Shown here one piece after another: positions 17,544-26,281 of a DNA stretch of 64,000 nucleotides (the stretch's first letter is position 1; each line of letters begins with the position of its first letter). Made by a program: the position numbers and the translations under genes. The notes under the pieces were generated by a model, which was not told where the DNA came from, did not search any database, and worked only from the letters and a program-made list of their open reading frames with translations. The DNA is from Rhodopseudomonas sp. AAP120. Lineage in GTDB: Bacteria; Pseudomonadota; Alphaproteobacteria; Rhizobiales; Xanthobacteraceae. The stretch covers positions 62,001 to 126,000 of the forward strand of contig NZ_LJIC01000011.1 in NCBI RefSeq assembly GCF_001295845.1. Reading direction: 5' to 3'.

Positions 17544-18187
17544 GCCGGCTCTCGCTCGGCGGCGCCATGGCCGCGGTCGCGACCGCCGCGCGCGTCGGCA
17601 TCGGCGGTCCGGTCGGCTCCGGCAAGACGGCGCTGGTGGAGCGCCTGATCCCGGCGCTGCTGGCGCGCGGCATCGACATCGCGGTGATCACCAACGATCT
17701 GGTCACCGCCGAAGACGCCGAACGCATCCGCCGCTCCGGACTGATCGATCCGGCGCGCGTCTCGGCGGTCGAGGCGGGGGCGTGTCCGCACACGGTGATC
17801 CGCGAAGATCCCACGCTCAACATCGAAGCTGCCGATGAGCTGGAGCGGCGCTTCCCCGGCGTCGAGCTGATCCTGCTGGAAAGCGGCGGCGACAATCTCG
17901 CTTCGACCTTTTCGCGCGACCTCACCGATTTCTGGATGTTCGTGATCGACGTCGCCGGCGGCGATGATATTCCGCGCAAGCGCGGCCCCGGCGTGATCCG
18001 GGCCGACCTCCTGGTGATCAACAAGGTCGATCTCGCGCCGCATGTCGGCGTCGATCTGGAACGGATGCATCAGGAGGCGCTGAAGGTCCGCGATCAGCGC
18101 CCCGTGCATCTGACCAATTGCCGGCGCGGCGAGGGGATCGACGGCATCGTCGATCTGCTCGAGCGCGAGGTGCTGTTCAGGTCGTGA
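17540..18187 (+). CDS. ureG: Urease accessory GTPase UreG (cluster 1)
   Basis: This 215-residue SIMIBI GTPase has the P-loop [27 protein letters not shown], the nickel-binding CPH in [41 protein letters not shown] and the guanine-specificity motif NKVD. It drives GTP-dependent nickel transfer to apo-urease. It overlaps ureC and ureD by four bases at each end, showing tight translational coupling. Confidence 0.94.
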   Translation: MSRLSLGGAMAAVATAARVGIGGPVGSGKTALVERLIPALLARGIDIAVITNDLVTAEDAERIRRSGLIDPARVSAVEAGACPHTVIREDPTLNIEAADELERRFPGVELILLESGGDNLASTFSRDLTDFWMFVIDVAGGDDIPRKRGPGVIRADLLVINKVDLAPHVGVDLERMHQEALKVRDQRPVHLTNCRRGEGIDGIVDLLEREVLFRS

Positions 18188-19095
18188 CTCCAGCGGCGAC
18201 CAAAAGCAACGCGCTGCTCGATCTGAGCTTCGTCCGCCGGGGCGGCCGCACCGTGATCGACCGGCGGCTGTTCGCCTGGCCCTTCGTGCTGACGCGCGGC
18301 TTCTATCTCGATGCGGACCGGCCGGATCGCCTGAGCCTGATCGTGCAGACCGGCAGCGGCGCGCTGCACGGCGAAGACCGTCTTGTGCAGCGGCTCGACC
18401 TTGGCGCAGACACCGCGGTGTCGCTGACCAACCAGGGCGCCACCTCGGTGCATCGCGCCGACACGGCGGCGCGCGCGAGCGAAATCGTGTCGCTGCAGGT
18501 CGCGCGCGGTGCCAGCCTCGAATATCTGCCCGAGCCGCGCATCCTATTTCCCGACGCCGCGCTGTCGCAGCAGCTCGACATCGATTGCGCCTGGGATGCG
18601 AGCGCACTGGTGGTCGATGCCTTCACCATGCATGCGCCGGACGGTGCGCCGCAGATTTTTCGCGAGCTGGAGTCGGTGGTGCGCGTGTGCAGGTCGGGCG
18701 GCGATCCGGTGCTGATCGATCGCGCGCGGTTGCTGCGCCCCGCTCATAAAGTCTTTCGCGGGGCGCGCGCCTTTGCATCTGCCTATCTGATGCCGACGCC
18801 GGAGGTCGACCTTGGCGCCGTGCAGCAACAGCTCACAGCGGCGCTGAGCGACACGCCGGACGTGTACGGCGCCGCCAGCGTGATGCCGGAACAAGCCGGG
18901 CTCGTGGTCCGGATCGCCGCGCCGGATCTCAGGCCGGTGCGCGCGGCGTTCGCGCGCATCAAGCAGGTGTATCGCCTGACGCTTCCGCCCGATCGCGCGG
19001 CGCGGCCGGCGATGGTGATTACTTCAGTCGCTCCAGCAGCGCCAGAAACTGCGCGCGCTCGTCCTTCGTCAGCGGCGACAGCGTCTCCTTGGTGA
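18184..19095 (+). CDS. ureD: Urease accessory protein UreD (cluster 1)
   Basis: A GTG at 18184 overlaps the ureG stop (GTGA) and gives 303 residues. UreD features include [61 protein letters not shown] and, near the C-terminus, [22 protein letters not shown]. UreD is the scaffold of the UreDFG activation complex. The last 25 codons are antisense to the 3' end of the MarR gene. The tail after about residue 278 has no family resemblance and may be read-through. Confidence 0.88.
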   Translation: MTPAATKSNALLDLSFVRRGGRTVIDRRLFAWPFVLTRGFYLDADRPDRLSLIVQTGSGALHGEDRLVQRLDLGADTAVSLTNQGATSVHRADTAARASEIVSLQVARGASLEYLPEPRILFPDAALSQQLDIDCAWDASALVVDAFTMHAPDGAPQIFRELESVVRVCRSGGDPVLIDRARLLRPAHKVFRGARAFASAYLMPTPEVDLGAVQQQLTAALSDTPDVYGAASVMPEQAGLVVRIAAPDLRPVRAAFARIKQVYRLTLPPDRAARPAMVITSVAPAAPETARARPSSAATASPW

Positions 19096-19465
19096 CGTCG
19101 TGCGCCACCGGGATCGAGCGCTCCGTCAGCACCTTGCCGTCCGGCGTCAGCGACACCACCAGCCGGCGGCCGTCTTCCGGATCGGCGGCGGTCTCGACCA
19201 GGCCGCGCTTCACTAATCGTTCGACCACGCCCTTGATCGTCGCCGCGTCCATTGCGGTGGCGCGGCCGAGCAGGTTTTGCGAGCAGGGACCTTTCTCGAA
19301 CAGCTTCGCCAGCGCGGCCCATTGCGTCATCGTCAGATCTTCGCCCATGCGGCTGACGAAAATCGTCGCATGACGCTGCAGCACCTGGCGTAGCGTGAAG
19401 CCGACCTGCGCGTCGAGCAGATAGGATGGGGCGCTCTTGGCCTTGCGGCGTGGCTTGTCCAACAC
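19019..19465 (-). CDS. MarR-family transcriptional regulator (candidate repressor of the nicotinate regulon)
   Basis: The 148-residue protein has a winged-helix core: TMTQWAALAKLFEKGPCSQNLLGRATAMDAATIKGVVERLVKRGLVETAADPEDGRRLVVSLTPDGKVL, the typical MarR H3-H4-wing pattern. It is the last gene of the long minus-strand operon that begins with 6-hydroxynicotinate reductase, 38 bp after livF. That position suggests it senses nicotinate or 6-hydroxynicotinate and feeds back on the operator sites near 27.8 and 32.3 kb. In Pseudomonas putida, the MarR protein NicR has such a role; equivalence here is inferred. It overlaps ureD tail-to-tail by 77 bp. Confidence 0.88.
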   Translation of the reverse strand: MLDKPRRKAKSAPSYLLDAQVGFTLRQVLQRHATIFVSRMGEDLTMTQWAALAKLFEKGPCSQNLLGRATAMDAATIKGVVERLVKRGLVETAADPEDGRRLVVSLTPDGKVLTERSIPVAHDVTKETLSPLTKDERAQFLALLERLK

Positions 19466-19503
19466 TTTGTCTTTACCCTAAACTGTAGCCACCGCTGCTC
19501 TGC

Positions 19504-20208
19504 TCACACCGCCAGATACGCGTCGCGGATTTCCGGATGCGCCTCGAGTTCGTCGATCGTGCCGGAAAAGCGGATGCGGCCCTTCTCGATGATATAGGCG
19601 CGGTCGCAGATCAGCTTGGCGAAATGCAGGTTCTGCTCCGAAATGATGATACCGAGCCCCTCGCGCTTCATCGCCAGGATGGCATCGGCCATCTGCTCGA
19701 CGATCTTCGGGGCGAGGCCTTCGGACGGCTCGTCGAGTAGCACCAGCGACGGGTTGCCCATCAGCGTGCGGCCGATGCTGAGCATCTGCTGCTCACCGCC
19801 GCTCATGTCGCCGCCGAGCCGCTTGCGCATCTCGCCAAGATTGGGAAACAGCTTGTAGATCCGGTCCGGCGTCCACTCCGCGACGCCGGGGCGCGGCTTC
19901 TGCTTGCCGACCTCGAAGTTCTCCTCGACCGTCAGCTCGGTGAAGATGCGGCGATCTTCCGGCACGTAGCCGAGGCCGCGGCGCACGATCTCGTAGGACG
20001 GCAGCCGCGAGATGTCCTCGCCCTCGAACGTCACCTTGCCGCTGCGCCGCTGCACCAGGCCCACGACCGAGCGGAAGCTGGTGCTCTTGCCGGCGCCGTT
20101 GCGGCCCAGCATGGCGACGACTTCGCCTTCGCCGACCGCGAAGCCGACGTCGAACAGAATATGCGCCGGGCCGTAATGGCTGTTGAGGTCGGAGACTTCG
20201 AGCTTCAT
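19504..20208 (-). CDS. livF: Liv-type ABC transporter ATPase LivF
   Basis: This 234-residue branched-chain-type ATPase has GRNGAGKST (Walker A), LGYVPEDRRIFTELTVEENF, signature SGGEQQMLSIGRTL and Walker B LVLLDEPSEGL. It starts by ATGA overlap with livG. In this operon the natural inference is uptake of nicotinate or a related aromatic acid, not leucine, because the transporter sits between 6-hydroxynicotinate reductase and the MarR gene. Confidence 0.92.
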   Translation of the reverse strand: MKLEVSDLNSHYGPAHILFDVGFAVGEGEVVAMLGRNGAGKSTSFRSVVGLVQRRSGKVTFEGEDISRLPSYEIVRRGLGYVPEDRRIFTELTVEENFEVGKQKPRPGVAEWTPDRIYKLFPNLGEMRKRLGGDMSGGEQQMLSIGRTLMGNPSLVLLDEPSEGLAPKIVEQMADAILAMKREGLGIIISEQNLHFAKLICDRAYIIEKGRIRFSGTIDELEAHPEIRDAYLAV

Positions 20209-20987
20209 GTCAGCGCCTCCGCGCGGTGCTTGGCATCGTAGAGCAGGCCTTCGCCGAGATAGATCGCCTGCACCTGACGGTCCTGGCGGACCTGCTGCGG
20301 CGTGCCGCGCGCGATCAACTGGCCGCGGTTCAGCACCATCACCTCGTCGGCGTGTTCGAACACCACGTCCATGTCGTGCTCGGTGAACAGCACACCGATG
20401 TTCTTGGCCCGCGCAATGCCGGCGGTCAGCCGCATCAGCTCGACGCGTTCCTTCGGCGCCATGCCGGCGGTCGGCTCGTCCATCAGCAACAGCCGCGGCT
20501 GGTTGGCGAGCGCGATCGCAAGCTCGAGCCGCTTGAGGTCGCCGTAGGCGAGTTCGCCACACGGCCGCTCGGCCTGTTCGGTCATGCCGACCAGCGCGAG
20601 CAGCTCATCGGCCTCGGCGCGATGCTGCGCGCCGGCGTAGCCGATCAGCGACCACAGCCGGTGATGAAACGACAGCAGCGCCACCTGCACATTCTCGCGC
20701 ACCGTCATCGACGCGAAGGTCGCGGTGATCTGGAAGGTGCGGCCGACGCCGCGGCGCCACACCGTGCGCGGCGGCAGTCCGACGATTTCTTCACCGGCGA
20801 GCCGGATCGAGCCGGCGTCGGGCTTGATCTGGCCGTTGAGCATGTTGAAGCAGGTGCTCTTGCCGGCGCCGTTGGGTCCGATCAGCGCGAGGATCTCGCC
20901 GGCGTTCACCGTGAAGCTGACGTCGCGCACGGCGTGAACGCCCGCGTAGGACTTCACCAGGCCTTTGACTTCGAGCAGCGTGGTCAT
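20205..20987 (-). CDS. livG: Liv-type ABC transporter ATPase LivG
   Basis: The 260-residue ATPase shows GPNGAGKSTCFNMLNGQIKPDAG, VGRTFQITATFASMTVRENV and the LivG-type signature LAYGDLKRLELAIALANQPRLLLMDEPTAGM. It overlaps both neighbours with ATGA junctions. It pairs with LivF to power the fused permease encoded immediately upstream. Confidence 0.93.
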   Translation of the reverse strand: MTTLLEVKGLVKSYAGVHAVRDVSFTVNAGEILALIGPNGAGKSTCFNMLNGQIKPDAGSIRLAGEEIVGLPPRTVWRRGVGRTFQITATFASMTVRENVQVALLSFHHRLWSLIGYAGAQHRAEADELLALVGMTEQAERPCGELAYGDLKRLELAIALANQPRLLLMDEPTAGMAPKERVELMRLTAGIARAKNIGVLFTEHDMDVVFEHADEVMVLNRGQLIARGTPQQVRQDRQVQAIYLGEGLLYDAKHRAEALT

Positions 20988-22876
20988 TCCGCGGCCTCCA
21001 TCTTGGCGACGGCGAGGGCATCGGGTTTGCCGTTCTTCGGTCGCGGTCCGCGGTGGCGCCAGTCCTCGATGAAGCCGACGATGCCCTTCGGGGCGGCGAC
21101 GACCAGCAGCACGATGATGGCGCCGAGCACCAGCTTGGAGAGATCGGTCTGGCTCATCAGCCAGATCGCCAGCGCCTTGTAGACGATGGCGCCGATCACC
21201 GCGCCCGACACCGTCTCGATGCCGCCGAGCAGCACCATCACCAGGCCGTCGACCGAGATCGGGATGGCGAGCGATTCTGGAAACACCGAACCCTTGAGGA
21301 AGGCGAACAGCGCGCCGGCGACGCCCGCGAAGGTGCCGGCGACGATCAGCGCCGCCCACTGCGTCGACTTGCGGTCGATGCCGATGGCGTCGGCGCGCAG
21401 CGTGTTGTCGCGCGTGGCGCGCAGGCCGAAGCCGTAGGGCGAGAACACCAGCATGCGCAGCATCGCAACGCCGACCACGGCGACGCCGAGCGTCAGCCAG
21501 AAGAAGCCGCGCGGGCTGGAGGCCCAGGCCGACGGCCAGATTCCCAGGATGCCATTGTCACCGCCGGTGACCTCGACCCACTGGAACGCCACCGACCAGA
21601 TGATCTGTGCGAAGGCCAGCGTCAGCATCGCGAAGTACACGCCCGACAGCCGCACGCAGAACCAGCCGGCGACCAGCGCGCCCATCAGACCAAACGCCGG
21701 GCCGACGAGCAGCGCCAGCTCCATCGGCGCGCCGAGAAACTTCACCGCGAACGCCGCGCCGTAAGCGCCAAGGCCGAAATACGCGGCGTGGCCGAACGAG
21801 GCGAGGCCGCCGACCGTCATCATGAAGTGCAGGCTGGCGGCAAACAGCACGAACACCAGGATTTCGGAGCCGACGCTGAGCAGATAGTTGCCGGCGAACA
21901 GCGGCAGCAGCGCCGCGATCACGACCAGCGCGGCGACGCCGCCGCGCTCCAGCAACGTCATCGGCTTCCATGGCCGGAACGAAATGCCCGTACTGGACCG
22001 CGTGCCGCGCTCCGCCTTGCCGAGCAGCCCGTAGGGCCGCACCACCAGCACCACCGCCATCACCAGGAACACGGCGATCAGCGAAATCTTCGGCAGCACC
22101 AAGATGCCGAGCGCGTTCAGCTCGGAGACCAGCACGGCGGCGATGAACGCGCCGGTCACCGAACCGAGCCCGCCGATCACCACCACGACGAACACCTCGA
22201 CGATGATCGACAGGTCCATCGCATGAGTCACCGTGGTGCGCGGGATCTGCAGTGCGCCGCCAAGCGCGGCGAGGAACACGCCGAGCGCGAATACGCTGGT
22301 GAACAGCCATTTCTGATTGACGCCGAGGCAGGCGACCATGTCGCGGTCCTGCGTCGCGGCGCGCACCAGCACGCCCCAGCGGGTGCGGTGGAACAGCAGC
22401 CAGAGCAGGCCGAGCACCGTAGGGCCGAGCACGATCAGCAACAGGTCATAGGTGGGGACCAGCCGGCCGAACAGGCTGAACGCCCCGCTGAAGCCGGGCG
22501 CGCGCGGACCCATCAGGTCGTCCGGGCCCCAGATCAGCACCACGAGATCCTGCACCATCAGCGTCACGCCGAACGTGGCGAGCAGCTGGAATAATTCGGG
22601 CGCCTGATAGATCCGGCGCAGCAGCACCATCTCCATCAGCGCGCCGAGCGCCGCGACGATCAGGCTGGCGAGAAGCAGCCCGCCCCAGAAGCCGAATGCG
22701 CCGCTGAAGCGATCGGTCAGCGTGAACGCCATATAGGCGCCCAGCATGTAGAACGCGCCGTGCGCGAAGTTCACGATGCGGGTGACGCCGAAGATGATCG
22801 ACAGACCCGACGCCACCAGGAACAGCGACGCGGCGCTGGCGAGACCACTGAGAGCCTGGACCACAATCAGTTCCAC
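20984..22876 (-). CDS. Fused LivH-LivM ABC transporter permease
   Basis: The 630-residue protein is a single-chain fusion. Residues 1 to about 290 match LivH (LIVVQALSGLASAASLFLVASGLSIIFGVTRIVNFAHGAFYMLGAY, then VVVIGGLGSVTGAFIAAVLVSELNALG). Residues about 315-610 match LivM (LFAASLHFMMTVGGLASFGHAAYFGLGAYGAAF, SPYGFGLRATRDNTLRADAIG, VMVLLGGIETVSGAVIGAIVYKAL). The usual form is two separate permeases of about 300 residues each. No frame break is seen across the linker near residues 285-315. It would form the whole membrane channel as one polypeptide. Confidence 0.92.
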   Translation of the reverse strand: MELIVVQALSGLASAASLFLVASGLSIIFGVTRIVNFAHGAFYMLGAYMAFTLTDRFSGAFGFWGGLLLASLIVAALGALMEMVLLRRIYQAPELFQLLATFGVTLMVQDLVVLIWGPDDLMGPRAPGFSGAFSLFGRLVPTYDLLLIVLGPTVLGLLWLLFHRTRWGVLVRAATQDRDMVACLGVNQKWLFTSVFALGVFLAALGGALQIPRTTVTHAMDLSIIVEVFVVVVIGGLGSVTGAFIAAVLVSELNALGILVLPKISLIAVFLVMAVVLVVRPYGLLGKAERGTRSSTGISFRPWKPMTLLERGGVAALVVIAALLPLFAGNYLLSVGSEILVFVLFAASLHFMMTVGGLASFGHAAYFGLGAYGAAFAVKFLGAPMELALLVGPAFGLMGALVAGWFCVRLSGVYFAMLTLAFAQIIWSVAFQWVEVTGGDNGILGIWPSAWASSPRGFFWLTLGVAVVGVAMLRMLVFSPYGFGLRATRDNTLRADAIGIDRKSTQWAALIVAGTFAGVAGALFAFLKGSVFPESLAIPISVDGLVMVLLGGIETVSGAVIGAIVYKALAIWLMSQTDLSKLVLGAIIVLLVVAAPKGIVGFIEDWRHRGPRPKNGKPDALAVAKMEAAE

Positions 22877-22924
22877 GGCGGCGCCTTTCGTTCGGGTTTG
22901 CAGTCGTCGAAGCTTGGGGAAGAC

Positions 22925-22948
22925 GCCGCCGCTGAGATCAGCGGCGGC
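22925..22948 (-). other. Stem-loop between binding-protein and permease genes
   Basis: GCCGCCGCTGA and TCAGCGGCGGC form a perfect 11-bp inverted repeat separated by two bases. It lies in the 95-bp gap between livK and the fused permease, just after the binding-protein stop. No T-run follows on the minus strand, so it is probably an mRNA-stabilising or partial attenuation hairpin that raises binding-protein expression over the membrane genes. That role is inferred. Confidence 0.55.
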
Positions 22949-22971
22949 GATTGGCTGAAGATGGAGTCAGC

Positions 22972-24168
22972 TCAGTTCGCCGGACGCAGCTTGGCGGCTT
23001 CGGCCTCGGGCGGCAGATAGTCTTCGCCCTTCTTGAACTTGACATCGACCATGATGCCCTTGCCGTCCTTCTGGGTGGTCTTGCCGACGAAGGCGCCCAT
23101 CGTCGACTGATGGTCGCCGGCGCGGTACACCACCGGGCCGAACGGGGTGTCGACCTTGAGGTTCTTCATCGCCTTGGCCAGGCTCTCGGTCGACGTATCG
23201 TCGGCGGCGTTCAGCACCGCGGCGATGCTCTTCACCGTCGAATAGCCGACCACCGAGCCGAGCCGCGGATAGTCCTTGTTGGCCGCCTGATAGGCGTCGA
23301 GGAAGGCTTTGTGCTCCGGTGTGTCGATCGAATACCAGGGATAGCCGGTGACGATCCAGCCCTCCGGCGTCTCGGTCTTCAGCGGGTCGAGATATTCCGG
23401 TTCGCCGGTGAGGTAGGACACCACGACGCGATCCTTGAACACGCCGCGGGTGTTGCCTTCACGCACCAGCTTCACCAGGTCGCCGGCGAAGGTGGCGTTG
23501 AGGATGGCGTCGGGCTTGGCGGCGTCGATCGCCTGCAGCACCGGGCCGGCGTCGATCTTGCCCAGCGGCGGCCACTGCTCGGCGACGAATTCGACGTCGG
23601 GCCGCTTCTTGGTGAGGATCTCCTTGAACGCGGCGACGAAGGACTGGCCGTATTCGTAGTTCGGCGCGATCGTCGCCCACTTCTTGGCCGGCAGCTTGGC
23701 GGCTTCTTCGGCCAGCATCGAGGCCTGCATGTGGTTCGAAGCGCGCAGCCGGAAGGTGTAGTCGTTGCCCTTCGACCAGACGATGGCGTCGGTCAGCGGC
23801 TCGGCGGCGATGTACAGCACTTTCTTCTGCTTGGCGAAGTCGGACAGCGCCAGGCCGATATTGGAGAGGAAGCCGCCGGCGATCATCACCACGCCGTCGC
23901 GCGACACCAGCTCGTTGGCGGCGGTCAATGCGTCGCCGGGTTTGCCCCCGTCGTCCTTGGTGATGACGACCAGCTTCTTGCCCTTGATGCCGCCGGCATC
24001 GTTGATCTGCTTGACGGCGAGCTCGAGGCCCTTGCGATACGGCTCGGTGAAGCCGGGCAGGGACGAGTAGGAGTTGATCTCGCCCACCTTGATCTCGCCC
24101 TGCTGGGCGTAGGCCGCCCCGGACGTCAACAACAATGCCGTCAGTGCCAGTCGTGCTATCTGCTTCAT
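22972..24168 (-). CDS. LivK-type periplasmic substrate-binding protein
   Basis: The 398-residue protein has a Sec signal (MKQIARLALTALLLTSGAAYAQ). A type 1 periplasmic binding fold follows: IKVGEINSYSSLPGFTEPYRKGLELAVKQINDAGGIKGKKL, then AANELVSRDGVVMIAGG and AKLPAKKWATIAPNYEYGQS. Related proteins in Rhodopseudomonas and Bradyrhizobium bind aromatic acids as well as amino acids. It lies 36 bp after the second PF06684 gene in the same direction, so it belongs to the 6-hydroxynicotinate reductase operon. A nicotinate-like ligand is a reasonable, untested guess. Confidence 0.9.
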   Translation of the reverse strand: MKQIARLALTALLLTSGAAYAQQGEIKVGEINSYSSLPGFTEPYRKGLELAVKQINDAGGIKGKKLVVITKDDGGKPGDALTAANELVSRDGVVMIAGGFLSNIGLALSDFAKQKKVLYIAAEPLTDAIVWSKGNDYTFRLRASNHMQASMLAEEAAKLPAKKWATIAPNYEYGQSFVAAFKEILTKKRPDVEFVAEQWPPLGKIDAGPVLQAIDAAKPDAILNATFAGDLVKLVREGNTRGVFKDRVVVSYLTGEPEYLDPLKTETPEGWIVTGYPWYSIDTPEHKAFLDAYQAANKDYPRLGSVVGYSTVKSIAAVLNAADDTSTESLAKAMKNLKVDTPFGPVVYRAGDHQSTMGAFVGKTTQKDGKGIMVDVKFKKGEDYLPPEAEAAKLRPAN

Positions 24169-24204
24169 ACGCTCTTGCCCTCTTCTGGTGATACTCAGCC
24201 TGGT

Positions 24205-24789
24205 TCAGCGTAGTCCGTCTTCGCCCTTGATCTCGGCGGTGGTCAAGCCGCCGACCCGCGGCAGCGGGCGGCCGGAATCCGTCACCGCCACGGCGACGAC
24301 GATTTCATTGGCGCGCGGCGCATCGCCGACGCTCACCTGCATGCCGTCGAAATGGCTGCGCACGAAGGCGGCGTCCTTGTGGCCGAGCGGGATGTCGAGT
24401 TCGGCGCCCAGCCCGCCGCGACGCTTCGACGACGGGATCAGCGCCGCGCCTTTGCCCAGCACCTTGCGCACCGGCGCGCCCATCTTCGGATGCAGCAGCG
24501 CGGCGGCGTGTTCGAGTTCGCCGTTCTCGCCGACCAAAGCGGCCTTGCCGTAGCTCTCCGCCTTGCTGCCCTCGATGCCGAGCGCCGCCACGGTCTTTTC
24601 AGTCAGAAGTCCGCCGAGCTCTTCGCCGATCGCGATCAGTTCGGACAGATCCTCGACATAGCGGCCGGCGAAAGGGTTCTCGATCACCGCGATCGCGGCG
24701 GCGCGGCGGGTGGCCGGGGTCACTGGCCGGCCCATTTCGGTCAGCGTCTCTTCGACGACGACGACGATCTTGCGGATCTTGGCGCTCAT
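24205..24789 (-). CDS. PF06684 'amino acid synthesis' family protein, paralogue 2
   Basis: The 194-residue protein has AVIENPFAGRYVEDLSELIAIGEEL, YGKAALVGENGELEHAAALLHPKMG, SSKRRGGLGAELDIPLGHKDAAFVRSHFD and the C-terminus EIKGEDGLR. It shares these blocks and its exact length with the protein encoded just upstream. PF06684 (formerly DUF1185) has a Bacillus chorismate-mutase-like fold and no established reaction. The start overlaps the paralogue's stop (ATGA). Its placement after 6-hydroxynicotinate reductase suggests a step on the ring-derived intermediates, or a hetero-oligomer with its twin. Confidence 0.85.
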   Translation of the reverse strand: MSAKIRKIVVVVEETLTEMGRPVTPATRRAAAIAVIENPFAGRYVEDLSELIAIGEELGGLLTEKTVAALGIEGSKAESYGKAALVGENGELEHAAALLHPKMGAPVRKVLGKGAALIPSSKRRGGLGAELDIPLGHKDAAFVRSHFDGMQVSVGDAPRANEIVVAVAVTDSGRPLPRVGGLTTAEIKGEDGLR

Positions 24790-25370
24790 CGCAACCCGTC
24801 CTCGCCCTTGATATCTTCGGCTTTGAGCCCGCCGACGCGCGCATGCACACGCGGGCCGCAGCTCATCACCAGCACCAGCGCGATCTCGTTGGCCTTCGGC
24901 GCGTCTGTGACGCCGACTTCCATCGCGTCGAAATGGCTGCGCACGTAGGAGGCGTTGACGTGCGTGATCGGCACGTCGAGCTTGGTGCCCGGACCGCCGA
25001 CCTTCTTGGTCGAGGGCACGATCGCCTTGGCGTCGCCGAGAATTTCGCGCATCGCATAGCCGCCCGGCACGTGCCACAGCGCGCCGTGCTCGAGTTCGCC
25101 GTTGGCGCCGACGATCGCACCCTTGCCGTAGCCGTCGATCGCCTTGGCGTCGCCGCCGAGCGCCTGCAGCAGTTCGCCGGCCAGCGCGACGCCGAGCGGC
25201 GTCAGATCGTCCATGAAGCCGGCGATCTCCGGCTCGTAGCGGCCGGCGAACGGGTTCTCGATCACCGCGATGATGGCGCCGCGCTTGCGCGGCGTCGCCG
25301 CCACCGGGCCGCCTTCGTGGAAGACCTCCTCGGTGATCAGCAGCTTCTTGCGGACTTTGACCTCAGGCAT
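24786..25370 (-). CDS. PF06684 'amino acid synthesis' family protein, paralogue 1
   Basis: The 194-residue protein begins MPEVKVRKKLLITEEVFHEGG. It has AVIENPFAGRYEPEIAGFMDDL, YGKGAIVGANGELEHGALWHVPGGYAMREILG, PSTKKVGGPGTKLDVPITHVNASYVRSHFD and the ending EDIKGEDGLR. ATG 25370 was chosen because it starts the conserved region and overlaps the UPF0280 stop by eight bases; a start at 25412 would add 14 unlikely residues. The reaction is unknown. Two adjacent copies of equal length suggest duplication followed by specialisation or a heteromeric enzyme. Confidence 0.85.
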   Translation of the reverse strand: MPEVKVRKKLLITEEVFHEGGPVAATPRKRGAIIAVIENPFAGRYEPEIAGFMDDLTPLGVALAGELLQALGGDAKAIDGYGKGAIVGANGELEHGALWHVPGGYAMREILGDAKAIVPSTKKVGGPGTKLDVPITHVNASYVRSHFDAMEVGVTDAPKANEIALVLVMSCGPRVHARVGGLKAEDIKGEDGLR

Positions 25371-26277
25371 CGGTTTGCTCTTGTTGTGAGTGCGAGGAAA
25401 GGAATGCGGCATCGCCGGTGCTGACGGTCTCGCCCTGCAAATGCAGCGCCGCGGACGAGATCAATCCGCGCGACATCAGGTCGCGCGCCACAGTGAGGCC
25501 GGCGGACAGCGCCTGCATGCGTTCGGCAGCCGACAACATCGGCACGTCGCGTGTGACGCGGCGATCGCCGAGATCGTTGTCGGGCTGAATGTCGCGCGCA
25601 GCGCCGCGAACGACGCCCGGATGCTCCGGCAGATCGACCGCGTTGGCAACAACGGTAGCGGCCGCATCCGCCATCGCGGCGGTCGGTGCCAAAATCGTCA
25701 CCGCGTCGGCGATGCCGAGCGAGAAGCTGCGCCCGCGCCAGCCGCTGGTCGCGACGCCGCGCACCGGACTATCCGCGGTGATTTCGGCCGAGCCGATCAG
25801 CCGCGGCTGGTCGGGACGATCGACCAGGCCGACCGTGTAGCTCGCGCCCTGCGCCAGATGCAGCGCGATGTCGCCGCCATTGTTGACATAGGCGCGGGTG
25901 ATGCCGGGGCAGACCAGCACCTTCAGCACCTCGTCGGCCACCGCGCCGGCGACTGCCGCCATTGGCGTGATGAACATCGCGTCAGCGAACGGAGCGACCG
26001 CCGCGGCCATGCGCTGCGCGACCGGGTGCACCAGCGCTGGCGCGTTGCCGCCGGCCGGCGCACGCAGCGCCGAGAGTTCTGCACACAGCGCGTCGAGTAG
26101 CCCGGTGAAGCGCCGCGCCGCGGCGTCATAGGCGTGGCGCACCGCTTCCGGTTCGCCGGTCGCCTCGATGATCAGGTCGATCGGGCCGTCCTGCAGATGC
26201 AGGCGGCGGCCATTGGCCAGCAGCGCCGCCTGGATGGGCCGTCCTCGAACCGGCGAGATGGGTTGCGGGGCGGCCAT
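25363..26277 (-). CDS. UPF0280 / ApbE-like protein (candidate maturation factor of 6-hydroxynicotinate reductase)
   Basis: The 304-residue protein matches the UPF0280 group of the ApbE-like superfamily. Landmarks are GPIDLIIEATGEPEAVRHAYDAAARRF, HPVAQRMAAAVAPFADAMFITPMAAVAGAVADEVL, ITRAYVNNGGDIALHL and VATSGWRGRSFSLGIADAVTILA. The NNGGDI segment parallels the GGDI region of ApbE flavin transferases. ATG 26277 lies four bases after the reductase stop. The Eubacterium barkeri reductase carries a covalently bound flavin, so a flavin-transfer role is an attractive inference. UPF0280 itself has no proven activity. Confidence 0.82.
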   Translation of the reverse strand: MAAPQPISPVRGRPIQAALLANGRRLHLQDGPIDLIIEATGEPEAVRHAYDAAARRFTGLLDALCAELSALRAPAGGNAPALVHPVAQRMAAAVAPFADAMFITPMAAVAGAVADEVLKVLVCPGITRAYVNNGGDIALHLAQGASYTVGLVDRPDQPRLIGSAEITADSPVRGVATSGWRGRSFSLGIADAVTILAPTAAMADAAATVVANAVDLPEHPGVVRGAARDIQPDNDLGDRRVTRDVPMLSAAERMQALSAGLTVARDLMSRGLISSAALHLQGETVSTGDAAFLSSHSQQEQTDA

Positions 26278-26281
26278 GCGA

